DNA of 64,000 bases, taken from positions 80,380 to 144,379 of the forward strand of contig NZ_BBPI01000001.1 in NCBI RefSeq assembly GCF_000787715.1, written 5' to 3'. Positions 33,157-41,288 of the stretch are shown piece after piece. Below the pieces are notes generated by a model. It had not been told where the DNA came from. It ran no database searches and was given only the letters and a program-made list of their open reading frames with translations. The stretch is from Sphingomonas parapaucimobilis NBRC 15100 (lineage in GTDB: Bacteria > Pseudomonadota > Alphaproteobacteria > Sphingomonadales > Sphingomonadaceae). The translations under genes were made by a program, and so were the position numbers. Within the stretch, counting starts at the first letter, position 1; every line of letters starts with the position of its first letter.

Positions 33157-35528
33157 GCCGTCGCCCCCGCCTTGGCCGCGAACAGCCGCATGCCGAAGAT
33201 CGGCCCGGCCGTGCTGCGGTCATGCGGCACGATCCGCACCCGCACGCTCTTCTTGCCCGCCGTCAACGCGGCCGGCAGCGGATATTCGACGTCGAAGAAC
33301 GCACCCGGCTTGTCATTCTCCAGATGCTGGGTCGCGACCTTCACATTGTCGACCAATATGTCGAAGTCGCGCGCCCGCTCCTCACCCCAATAGGTGCCTT
33401 GCAGGATCATCGCGCCGGGGCGCACCGCCATGGTGAACTCGATATAGCCGCCCGACCGCGCATCACGCCCCTGCTTACCCCGATAGGACACCGGGTAGGA
33501 GATGTCGGAGGTCAGCCCATGGTCGCGCTCGGGCTGCATCTCGCCCAGATGCATGACATCGACCGAGCGGGCGGCGATATCGCGGGCCTTGGCCTGATCG
33601 GCCAGGAATGCCGCCTCCTGCGCCTTCCATCCCGCCTCGGTGAAGCGCTTGAAATAGACCGCGCTGCGCCGGTCATATTGGCTGTAGAAAGGCACGAAAC
33701 TCAGGTCCGCCGGACGGAAGACCCCCGCCGTCTTGTATCGCGCCATCGCCGGATCGGAGGCGGTGAAGCCCGCCAGCGGATTGGCACCGACCAGCACTGG
33801 GTCGGGTGAGTCCCACTTGTCCTCGCGCCCGCCCAGATCGGCCGCCATCACCATCGGCCCGCGCACCACCGCGACGACCGTGTCGTCGCCGGGCGTCGTC
33901 TCGACCCGCAGGTCGAGCGGCAGGCGGATCGAAACCTTGTCCCCGGCCTTCCACCGGCGATCGACCACGGCATAGCCGCGCTCGAAACGCGGCGTCACGG
34001 CTTGGCCATTGACCTCGACCTGCGCCTGCCCGTTCGCCCAGCCCGGCACACGCAGCGCCAGCGGGAAGCGACCCGCTCGATCCAGCCGCGTGAAGCTTAA
34101 CGTCGCCTGCCCGTCCATCGGATAGGCAGTGTCCAGCGTCACGGTCGCGCCGCGCTTCTCCCACCGCGCCTCGGCCGGGATGTAGAGATTGACGAAAAAG
34201 GTATCGCCGCCCTGCCAGAAGATGGACTCGCCATGCTTGGCGTGAGCCTCCATCCCCGAGCCGACGCAGCACCAGAAGGCGTCGTCCTTGTCCGACGAGA
34301 ACTCACGGACCACGCCGCTCATCAGCGGCGTCATATAGGTGAAGCCGCCGTTTTGCGGATGCTGGGCGGCCATCGCGTGGTTCAGGTGCGCGCGTTCGTA
34401 ATAGTCGAAATAGCGACCGTCCGGCTGCCAGCCATAGAGGTGCCGGGTCAGCTTCATCATATTGTAGGTGTTGCAATGCTCGCACGTCTGGTCGGTGATG
34501 TGCCGGGCGATCGTATCGGGTTCGGAAAAATACTCCCGGTCGGCATTGCCGCCGATGACATAGCTGTGATGCCCCGTCACCGTTTCCCAGAAGAAGCTCG
34601 CGCCCCTGGCGGGTTCGGGCTTGCCGGTGATCTCATGAATGCGCGCCAGGCCGATCAGCTTGGGCACCTGGGTATTGGCGTGGAAATTAGCGAGCTTGTC
34701 CTCACCCGCCACGAGCGGGTCGAGCACCTTGCGATCATAGATCCGCTCGGCCAGCGCCAGCCACTGGCGGTCGTTGGTCCGCTGGTACAACTCGGCGTAA
34801 CTCTCGTTCAGCCCGCCATATTCGCACCCCAGCACCGTCTGCATCTGGGCATCGTCGAGCGCGGCGAAGACCCGTGCGAAATAGCCACCCAGCTTGACCG
34901 CGACGTCCAGCGCCTGCGCATTGCCCCAGCCGCCATGGATGTCGAGCAGCCCGGCGAAGAGCTTGTGAACCGTGTAGAGCGGCGACCAGGAACCGTTGAG
35001 GTCGAATCCGCCCGACTTGATCTTGCCCGCCATGATCTCGGGAAAGATTTCCTCTCCGTCGACCACCGTGCCATCGGCCCGCTTGCGACCCAGCGCACCG
35101 ACATAGCCGGTGCCGCGCTTGGCCTGCGCCTCGGCCAGTTCGGCCACGATATAGTCGGCGCGGCGGCGCATCTCGGTGTCACCGGTCTGCTGCCAGGTCA
35201 GGACCAGCGCCGACATGTAATGGCCCAGCGTATGGCCCGCGATCGTGTCGCTCTCCCACCCGCCATAGATCGGCGCCTTGGGTTCCAGTCCTGCATATTT
35301 CCGGAAATTGTGCAGCAGCCGGTCGGGGCTGAGGCGATAGAGATAACGACGGTTGGTCTCGACGGCGGTCGCATAGACGGACGGGCGCAGGCGCACCGCC
35401 GACAGCGGCAGCGGCTCGGCCTTCGCCGGAAGGATCGACGGCGCAGCCCCCACCGCCCGCGTCGCCATTCCCATCAGCGCGACCCCGGCCGCCCCCTGCA
35501 TCCATTCCCGCCTGCTCGACCGCAGCAT
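33153..35528 (-). CDS. GH127 beta-L-arabinofuranosidase (DUF1680 family), Tat-exported
   Basis: A 791-residue exported enzyme. The N terminus MLRSSRREWMQGAAGVALMGMATRA is a twin-arginine signal. The (alpha/alpha)6 catalytic domain shows the family zinc-cysteine centre: Glu350 and Cys352 in TCEHCNTYN, and Cys420/Cys421 in FWCCVGSGMEAH, which correspond to the zinc site and cysteine nucleophile of bifidobacterial HypBA1. C-terminal beta domains (about 620-790) resemble carbohydrate-binding modules. HypBA1 releases beta-L-arabinofuranose from hydroxyproline-linked arabino-oligosaccharides of extensin. The start has a clear site (GGGAGGGC). It heads a three-gene unit and shares its upstream region with the divergent large secreted protein. 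Confidence 0.9.
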   Translation of the reverse strand: MLRSSRREWMQGAAGVALMGMATRAVGAAPSILPAKAEPLPLSAVRLRPSVYATAVETNRRYLYRLSPDRLLHNFRKYAGLEPKAPIYGGWESDTIAGHTLGHYMSALVLTWQQTGDTEMRRRADYIVAELAEAQAKRGTGYVGALGRKRADGTVVDGEEIFPEIMAGKIKSGGFDLNGSWSPLYTVHKLFAGLLDIHGGWGNAQALDVAVKLGGYFARVFAALDDAQMQTVLGCEYGGLNESYAELYQRTNDRQWLALAERIYDRKVLDPLVAGEDKLANFHANTQVPKLIGLARIHEITGKPEPARGASFFWETVTGHHSYVIGGNADREYFSEPDTIARHITDQTCEHCNTYNMMKLTRHLYGWQPDGRYFDYYERAHLNHAMAAQHPQNGGFTYMTPLMSGVVREFSSDKDDAFWCCVGSGMEAHAKHGESIFWQGGDTFFVNLYIPAEARWEKRGATVTLDTAYPMDGQATLSFTRLDRAGRFPLALRVPGWANGQAQVEVNGQAVTPRFERGYAVVDRRWKAGDKVSIRLPLDLRVETTPGDDTVVAVVRGPMVMAADLGGREDKWDSPDPVLVGANPLAGFTASDPAMARYKTAGVFRPADLSFVPFYSQYDRRSAVYFKRFTEAGWKAQEAAFLADQAKARDIAARSVDVMHLGEMQPERDHGLTSDISYPVSYRGKQGRDARSGGYIEFTMAVRPGAMILQGTYWGEERARDFDILVDNVKVATQHLENDKPGAFFDVEYPLPAALTAGKKSVRVRIVPHDRSTAGPIFGMRLFAAKAGATA

Positions 35529-35542
35529 CTTGCCCTCCCGGT

Positions 35543-35560
35543 AATACTGTATACCAATAT
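35543..35560. promoter_or_regulatory. GTATAC-centred operator, site B
   Basis: TAATACTGTATACCAATATA centres on GTATAC at 35549-35554, in the 103-base gap between the divergent GH127 and DUF5695-like genes. It matches site A (30306-30311) across about 13 bases. One site could control both directions. Confidence 0.6.
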
Positions 35561-35631
35561 AGCCAGAACGGGAGGGGGGTCAATTGCGATGGTCCCATGG
35601 AGGAGCTTCCCGAAGTCGGGGTTTTATCGTC

Positions 35632-38379
35632 ATGCGCCAAAGTCTTATCCGTCTGTTGCCCGTCACGCTGGCCACCCTTTCGATCGCCGCGAGCGCGCAT
35701 GACGCGGGCGTGGCGACGCTGCGAAAGACTGCCAATGATTCGCAAAAAGCGGCCGTTTCGCGCTTTCGGGTCGGCACATTCCAGCTGATCCTCGACCCCG
35801 CCAGCCAGACGGCACGCGGCCTTTCGCCTGTCGCCACGCCCGGCTTCGACTTCCTGCCGATCGGCCGTGCCAGGGAACGCGCGGGCAATGGCTATAATCA
35901 TCTGGGCGACATCCATCTGCGCCTGCGCCAGGGCAGCGGCGCGTGGCAGGATTATTCCTCCGCACGCGAACGTCGGCCGGTGCGGGCGCTGCCCGCGCGC
36001 GGAGCGGTGCTGGCGGCGGCGGACATCAGCGTGTCGATGGGGACCGGCCTGCCGCTGCGCATCGTACGGGAATGGGTCAGCGAGAAGGGCACCCCGGCCC
36101 TGCGCTTCACGCTGACCAACACGTCCGCCGCGCCGGTCGAGGTCGGCGGGCTGGGCCTGCCGATGGTGTTCGACAACATCATCTCCGACCGGACCCTGGA
36201 ACAGGCGCATGCGCAGGCGAGCTTTGCCGACCCCTATATCGGTCGCGATGCGGGCTATGTGCAGGTCACGCGACTGAACGGCGCAGGCCCCGCCCTGCTC
36301 GTCCTGCCCGAACGCGACACCCCGCTGGAGGCCTATGTGCCGATCCCGACGCTGGGCGAGACCGGCGGCAAGGCGGTCATCTCCGAAGCCAGCCCGCGTA
36401 CGCAGACCTCGGAAGGCTTTTACGACTGGACCATCGCCAGCGCCGCCTATGCGCAGACCGATTGGGCGAAGGCTGGGACGCCCTGGAACGCGCCGACCAG
36501 CTTTACCTTGGCGCCGGGCCAGAGCCGCAAGATCGGCCTGCGCCTCGTCACCGCGCCCGGCATTCGCGCGATCGAATCGACGCTGGCGGCACAGCAGCGC
36601 CCCGTGGTGGTCGGCGTGCCCGGCTATGTCGTGCCGACCGATCTCGACGCGGCGCTGTTCGTGCGGTCGCCATCCGCGATCACCGGCATTGCCAGCTATC
36701 CGGCAGGCGCGCTCGATGTCACGAGGGCACCCGGCAAGCCCGGCTGGACCCGCCTGTCGGTGCGCGGGCGCCAATGGGGCCGGGCGCGCCTGACCCTCAC
36801 CTATGCCGATGGTCAGATCCAGACCGTCCAGTATTTCGTCACCAAGCCGCTCGAACAGACCATGGCCGATCTCGGCCGCTTCTCGACCACGAAACAATGG
36901 TTCGAGGGCAAGGGCGATCCCTTCGGCCGCTCGCCCGCCATCCTGACCTATGATCGTGAGGCCGATCACATCGTCACCGCCGATCCGCGTGTCTGGATCT
37001 CGGGAATGAGCGACGAAGGCGGCGCGGGCAGTTGGGTCGCGGCGGTGATGAAGCAGCTCGATAATCCCAATGCCGCCGAAATCGCGCGGATCGAGGAGCT
37101 GGTCGACAAGACGGTCGTCGGGCGGCTTCAGATCGCCGACGGTCCTCATGCGGGCGGCGTGAAGAAAAGCCTCTTCTATTATGACCCGGCCGCCTTCCCC
37201 GACCTCTATCGGCCCGCCAAGGACTGGCAGAGCTGGACCTCATGGAAAAAGGATCAGGCGGACGATCTGGGCCGCGCCTATAATTACCCGCATGTCGCGG
37301 CGGGGCACTGGGCGCTGTACCGGATCGCGCGCAACCATGCCGGGCTGACGAAGGTGCATGACTGGCCATGGTATCTCGACCATGCCTATCGGACCATCGT
37401 CGCGATGATGCGCGACGCACCGCATTATGCGCAGTTCGGGCTGATGGAGGGCGATGTCTTCGTCGACATCCTGACCGACCTGAAGCGCGAGGGCTGGACC
37501 GACAAGGCTGCCGAGGTCGAGCGGCTGATGAAGGGCCGCGCGGATCACTGGCGCACCCTGCAATATCCGTTCGGCAGCGAGATGGCCTGGGACTCGACCG
37601 GCCAGGCCGAGGTCTATGCCTGGATGCGCTATTTCGGATATGGTCCGCAGGCCGATGTCACGCGCGAGGTCATATTGGGCTATGACCCGTCGATCCCGCA
37701 TTGGGGCTATAACGGCAATGCCCGGCGCTATTGGGACTTTCTGTACGGCGGCAAATATCTCCGGCTGGAGCGGCAGATCCATCATTACGGATCGACGCTG
37801 AACGCCATCCCGCTGTTCGATTCGTTCCGGCGTAATCCCGCCGACATGCACCTGCTGCGCGTCGCTTATGGCGGATTGATGGGCGGCATCACCAATATCG
37901 ACCAGAATGGCGCATCCTCGGCCGCCTTCCACAGCTGGCCCGACCGGATGGATTGGGACCCCTATAGCGGCGATTATGGCATGGGCTTTTTCGGCCATGC
38001 CTATGCCGCTGCGACCTATGTGGTGAACGACCCGACGCTGGGCTGGCTATCCTATGGCGGCAATCTGTCGCAGACCGCCGACCGGATCCATGTCGAGCCG
38101 CATGACGGTGCGCGCGCCCGGGTCTTCATCGCCCCGCTAGGGCTGTGGCTGACGCTGGAGGCGGGCAAGTTCAAGGCGGTCGATTACGACCCGGCGACCG
38201 GCGCGGTCCGCCTGGCCCTAGATCCCGCCACCGGTGATACGCCCGCCGCCCGTCTGTTCGTCGAGACGACGACGCCCGGCGGTCGCCCCTATCGCCCCGA
38301 GCGCGGGACGTTCGAGCGCGGCGGTTACACCGTGCCCCTATCGGGTACGGCCTCCGCACTGGTCTTGTCGGCGAGGTAA
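35632..38379 (+). CDS. Large secreted protein, probable DUF5695 / glycosidase-like
   Basis: A 915-residue exported protein (signal MRQSLIRLLPVTLATLSIAASA). The N-terminal half is beta-rich, with a segment resembling a galactose-mutarotase-like fold; the second half is helical and aromatic (DWPWYLDHAYRTIVAMM, then WDSTGQAEVYAWMRYFGY), like the six-hairpin glycosidases. I place it tentatively in DUF5695, found in plant-associated bacteria; no catalytic residue can be named. ATG at 35632 opens the signal peptide. It is divergent from the GH127 gene and shares the GTATAC site, so it probably acts on the same plant polysaccharide or glycoprotein. The last 55 bases overlap the convergent mutT gene. 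Confidence 0.6.
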   Translation: MRQSLIRLLPVTLATLSIAASAHDAGVATLRKTANDSQKAAVSRFRVGTFQLILDPASQTARGLSPVATPGFDFLPIGRARERAGNGYNHLGDIHLRLRQGSGAWQDYSSARERRPVRALPARGAVLAAADISVSMGTGLPLRIVREWVSEKGTPALRFTLTNTSAAPVEVGGLGLPMVFDNIISDRTLEQAHAQASFADPYIGRDAGYVQVTRLNGAGPALLVLPERDTPLEAYVPIPTLGETGGKAVISEASPRTQTSEGFYDWTIASAAYAQTDWAKAGTPWNAPTSFTLAPGQSRKIGLRLVTAPGIRAIESTLAAQQRPVVVGVPGYVVPTDLDAALFVRSPSAITGIASYPAGALDVTRAPGKPGWTRLSVRGRQWGRARLTLTYADGQIQTVQYFVTKPLEQTMADLGRFSTTKQWFEGKGDPFGRSPAILTYDREADHIVTADPRVWISGMSDEGGAGSWVAAVMKQLDNPNAAEIARIEELVDKTVVGRLQIADGPHAGGVKKSLFYYDPAAFPDLYRPAKDWQSWTSWKKDQADDLGRAYNYPHVAAGHWALYRIARNHAGLTKVHDWPWYLDHAYRTIVAMMRDAPHYAQFGLMEGDVFVDILTDLKREGWTDKAAEVERLMKGRADHWRTLQYPFGSEMAWDSTGQAEVYAWMRYFGYGPQADVTREVILGYDPSIPHWGYNGNARRYWDFLYGGKYLRLERQIHHYGSTLNAIPLFDSFRRNPADMHLLRVAYGGLMGGITNIDQNGASSAAFHSWPDRMDWDPYSGDYGMGFFGHAYAAATYVVNDPTLGWLSYGGNLSQTADRIHVEPHDGARARVFIAPLGLWLTLEAGKFKAVDYDPATGAVRLALDPATGDTPAARLFVETTTPGGRPYRPERGTFERGGYTVPLSGTASALVLSAR

Positions 38380-38789
38380 GCGGCAAGCTGGCGGACGAGC
38401 GGCGCGTCGGCGGGCGGCATGGGCCAGACGTGCATGTCGGCGGGCCGGCACCACGTAAGCCCGTCCGCCTCCAACGCAACCGGCGTGCCCGACCAGAAGC
38501 GGACGACATAAAGCAGCAGCAGCAGATGGCGACCGGGCAATGGCTCGGTCGCGAAGCCCGCCGGTTCCAGCCCCTCGGGTGCAACGATGATCGCGAGTTC
38601 TTCCTGCAACTCGCGGATCAGCGCCGCCTCGGGCGTCTCGCCGGGTTCCAGCTTGCCGCCCGGAAACTCCCACAGCCCCGCCAGCGCCTTGCCCGCCGGG
38701 CGCTGTTGCAACAGTACGCGGCCATCCTCGTCCACCAAGGCTGCGGCGACGACGGGAAACAAAGCGGGCAAGGCGGGGCTGTCGATCAT
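38325..38789 (-). CDS. NUDIX hydrolase, 8-oxo-dGTP diphosphatase-like (MutT)
   Basis: A 154-residue protein that probably removes oxidised nucleotides (8-oxo-dGTP) from the pool. The Nudix box GGKLEPGETPEAALIRELQEEL is complete, with the REL..EE metal ligands. The beginning VVAAALVDEDGRVLLQQRPAGK and WEFPGGKLE match MutT-type (short) enzymes rather than RppH. Its 3' end overlaps the large secreted protein gene by 55 bases in the convergent direction. Confidence 0.88.
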   Translation of the reverse strand: MIDSPALPALFPVVAAALVDEDGRVLLQQRPAGKALAGLWEFPGGKLEPGETPEAALIRELQEELAIIVAPEGLEPAGFATEPLPGRHLLLLLYVVRFWSGTPVALEADGLTWCRPADMHVWPMPPADAPLVRQLAAYLADKTSAEAVPDRGTV

Positions 38790-38821
38790 TTCTTAACCTC
38801 GGGCGCGTAGGTAGCGGCAAC

Positions 38822-39013
38822 ATGAGAGCGCGTGCGATCAGAGAGATGCTGCAACGCCTGCTGGCCGATACGCGCGGCGCGTCGGCGGTGGAATATGGGT
38901 TGATCGTGACCGTCGTCATTCTGGCGATTTTCAGCAGCCTTTCCCAGGTCGGTGTCAGCCTCGAAACGCTGGGCCAGCGCATCGCCACCGAGCTGAGCCT
39001 CGCAAGCCGTTAA
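38822..39013 (+). CDS. Flp family type IVb pilin (first copy)
   Basis: A 63-residue pilin precursor. A short basic leader ends at RGASAVEYGLI, where prepilin peptidase would cut after Gly, leaving the Flp-type Glu at +5 and Tyr at +6. The hydrophobic segment GLIVTVVILAIFSSL forms the assembly/membrane helix. The pilus (Flp/Tad system) serves adhesion and biofilm. No other tad gene is visible here. A second pilin gene follows 125 bases later. Confidence 0.85.
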   Translation: MRARAIREMLQRLLADTRGASAVEYGLIVTVVILAIFSSLSQVGVSLETLGQRIATELSLASR

Positions 39014-39138
39014 ATTTGGCGGCAAATTGGTGGTATTCAAACCTTTTTTAACTAGTGGGCCGGTAAACCGCCGGAAGCTGAACCGGCGCTCCGGCTCAGC
39101 CGGGTGATCGATCAAATCAGGACTGAACGGAGACCGGA

Positions 39139-39315
39139 ATGAAGACGTTTCGCAAGATGCTGAAGAACAACAAGGGCGCGACGGCCATCGAATATGGCCT
39201 GATCGCTGCCCTGATCGCGGTTGCGGCTATCGGTGCGATGAACAGCATCGGCACCACGCTGAACACGACGTTCACCAACGTCAGCCACAAGCTGGCCAGC
39301 CCACCGTCGAACTAA
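39139..39315 (+). CDS. Flp family type IVb pilin (second copy)
   Basis: A 58-residue pilin precursor starting MKTFRKMLKNNKGATAIEYG, with the same prepilin peptidase site (Gly followed by ATAIEYG) and hydrophobic helix (LIAALIAVAAIGAM). The processed segment ends in a short polar tail (NVSHKLASPPSN). The ribosome site is CGGAGACC. It is the most canonical Flp sequence of the pair. Two hairpins follow. Confidence 0.88.
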   Translation: MKTFRKMLKNNKGATAIEYGLIAALIAVAAIGAMNSIGTTLNTTFTNVSHKLASPPSN

Positions 39316-39322
39316 TAGCGCA

Positions 39323-39350
39323 GGCAGGTGGCGACCATCGCCTACCTGCC
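39323..39350 (+). terminator. Hairpin just after second Flp gene
   Basis: GGCAGGTGGCGA pairs with TCGCCTACCTGCC (one bulge), loop CCA, 7 bases after the pilin stop. No T run, so attenuation or processing is as likely as termination. Confidence 0.45.
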
Positions 39351-39370
39351 CGTGCCGAACGGGTTACAAA

Positions 39371-39410
39371 AAAGGGGGGCGGTCAACTGGGTTGACCGCC
39401 CCCCTTTCTT
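39371..39410. terminator. Strong bidirectional terminator
   Basis: A perfect 17-bp stem (AAAGGGGGGCGGTCAAC / GTTGACCGCCCCCCTTT) with loop TGG lies between the second Flp gene and the convergent accA. Flanking A and T tracts fit termination in both directions. Confidence 0.9.
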
Positions 39411-39426
39411 CATATCCTGTGCGGGA

Positions 39427-40377
39427 CTACAGCCGCCCCATCGCCAGGAACTTCGCCGCGCGGCCACGCTTCAATTCGTCACGGCCCAGGCCGCCCAGCT
39501 CGCCCAGCGCCTTTTCGACCGCATCGCCCAGATTGACGATCGCGCCCGCATGATCGCGATGCGCGCCGCCTACCGGCTCGGGTACGATCGTGTCGATCAC
39601 GCCGAAATGCTTCAGGTCCTGCGCGGTGACACGCATGGCTTCGGCCGCGTCCGCGGCCTTATCGGCGGTGCGCCACAGGATTGAAGCGCAGCCTTCGGGG
39701 CTGATGACCGAATAGATCGCATGCTCGAACATCAGCACGCGGTTGCCCGCCGCCAGCGCCACCGCGCCGCCCGAGCCGCCTTCGCCCACGATCGCCGCGA
39801 CGACCGGCACGCCCGCCGCCAGGCAGGCTTCGGTCGAACGCGCAATGGCCTCCGCCTGACCGCGTTCTTCGGCCTGGATGCCCGGGAACGCGCCCGAGGT
39901 GTCGACCAGCGTTACGATCGGCAGGCCGAAACGGTCGGCCAGCTCGACCAGGCGAATCGCCTTGCGATAGCCCTCCGGCTTGGCCATGCCGAAATTGTGG
40001 CGCAGGCGGCTGGCGGTATCCTCGCCCTTTTCATGGCCCAGCACCATGACGCGCTGGCCGCGAAACTGGGCGAAGCCGCCCATGATCGCCTGGTCGTCGC
40101 CAAAAGCGCGGTCACCGGCCAGCGGCACGAACTCGTCGAACAGCCCCGCGACATAATGTTTGAAGTGCGGGCGCTGCGGATGGCGCGCGACCTGCGTCTT
40201 CTGCCACGGGGTCAGCTTGGTGAAGGTATCGCGCAGCAGCTTGTCGGACTTGGCCTGGAGCTTGGCGATTTCCGCGCCGATATCGACCGTCCCTTCGGCG
40301 GTCGTGTCGCGCAGCTCGTCGATCCGGCTCTGAAGCTCGGCGATGGGTTTCTCGAAATCGAGGAAGGTCGTTGACAT
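39427..40377 (-). CDS. accA: Acetyl-CoA carboxylase carboxyltransferase subunit alpha
   Basis: The alpha subunit of the carboxyltransferase that makes malonyl-CoA in fatty-acid synthesis; it works with AccD in the cytosol. Start MSTTFLDFEKPIAELQ, then TKLTPWQKTQVARHPQRP and the crotonase-fold motifs TLVDTSGAFPGIQAEERGQAEAIARS and GEGGSGGAVALA. 316 residues is the usual length. The neighbour upstream is a XerD-like recombinase, also on the minus strand; the gap is 11 bases. Confidence 0.96.
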   Translation of the reverse strand: MSTTFLDFEKPIAELQSRIDELRDTTAEGTVDIGAEIAKLQAKSDKLLRDTFTKLTPWQKTQVARHPQRPHFKHYVAGLFDEFVPLAGDRAFGDDQAIMGGFAQFRGQRVMVLGHEKGEDTASRLRHNFGMAKPEGYRKAIRLVELADRFGLPIVTLVDTSGAFPGIQAEERGQAEAIARSTEACLAAGVPVVAAIVGEGGSGGAVALAAGNRVLMFEHAIYSVISPEGCASILWRTADKAADAAEAMRVTAQDLKHFGVIDTIVPEPVGGAHRDHAGAIVNLGDAVEKALGELGGLGRDELKRGRAAKFLAMGRL

Positions 40378-40388
40378 GGCGCTATCGC

Positions 40389-41288
40389 CTAAGGGCGCTT
40401 GTCCCGAAAATCAACGAGCGGGTGTTTGGCGTTGACCAGTTCGACCAGTCGGCTCGCCTCGACATGGGTGTAGATTTCGGTCGTGGCGATGTCGGCATGG
40501 CCCAGCATCGCCTGCACCGCGCGCAGATCGGCCCCGCCGCCGAGCAGATGGGTCGCGAAGGCATGGCGCAGGACATGCGGGCTGACCCGGTCGGGTGGAA
40601 TGCCCGCCTCCGCCGCCAATGCCTTGATCAGCTGATAGAGGCGGATGCGGGTCAGATGCTTCTTGCCGCCGGGGAAAAGCCAGAGCTTGTCCGCCGGGAC
40701 ATGCACCCGCCACGCCGCCACCGCCGCCCGCGCCCGGTCGGAGATCGGCACCATCCGCTCGACGCCGCCCTTGCCCTTCAGGATCAGGAAGGGCCGATCC
40801 GGGTGAACGGCATTGCGCGGCAGGGCGACGAGTTCGCTCGCGCGCAGGCCCGAGCCGTACAGCAACTCGACCAGGGCCGCGAGCCGCAGATCGTTGGCGC
40901 TGGGGTGCGCCGCCCCTGTCCGCTCGGCGATGGCGGCGAACAGCCGGTCGATATCGGCATGGTCGAGTATCTTGGGCAGCGCCCGCCTCTGGCCCGGGCG
41001 CGGCAGGACCGACGAGGGATCGTCGCCGCGCAGCCCTTCCTCCTGCAGAAAGGCATAGAAACGCCGCAGCGCCGCCGCCTTGCGCGCGACCGTGGCGTTG
41101 GCCAGCGACGCCCACCCCTCGGCCAGCCGCCGGAGCGCGCCCTCGTCGGCCTCCCCCAAACCGTCCATCGCCTCGGCTGCGAGGCGCAGGTCCGAACGAT
41201 AGGCGGCCAGCGTGTTGCCCGCCGCGCCGGCCTCCGCCGCCATCATCTCCAGGAAGCGGTCGACCAGCGCGGCGTCGCGCATGTTCAT
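40389..41288 (-). CDS. xerD: Site-specific tyrosine recombinase (XerD/XerC type)
   Basis: A 299-residue tyrosine recombinase that resolves chromosome dimers at dif. The N-terminal core-binding SAM-like domain runs to about residue 95; the catalytic domain has Arg in LYGSGLRASEL, HVLRHAFATHLL, then LGHADIATTEIYTHV with the nucleophilic Tyr. All expected residues are present. The start at 41288 overlaps the stop of the upstream proline-rich gene by four bases (ATGA). Length and lack of integrase extras favour the housekeeping Xer rather than a phage integrase. The XerC/XerD choice is a guess from length. Confidence 0.88.
   Translation of the reverse strand: MNMRDAALVDRFLEMMAAEAGAAGNTLAAYRSDLRLAAEAMDGLGEADEGALRRLAEGWASLANATVARKAAALRRFYAFLQEEGLRGDDPSSVLPRPGQRRALPKILDHADIDRLFAAIAERTGAAHPSANDLRLAALVELLYGSGLRASELVALPRNAVHPDRPFLILKGKGGVERMVPISDRARAAVAAWRVHVPADKLWLFPGGKKHLTRIRLYQLIKALAAEAGIPPDRVSPHVLRHAFATHLLGGGADLRAVQAMLGHADIATTEIYTHVEASRLVELVNAKHPLVDFRDKRP

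Noticed and set aside
40389..41288. Integrase of a mobile element
   Set aside because: No attachment repeats, phage or transfer genes are near; the size and overlap with a conserved neighbour fit a housekeeping Xer recombinase.
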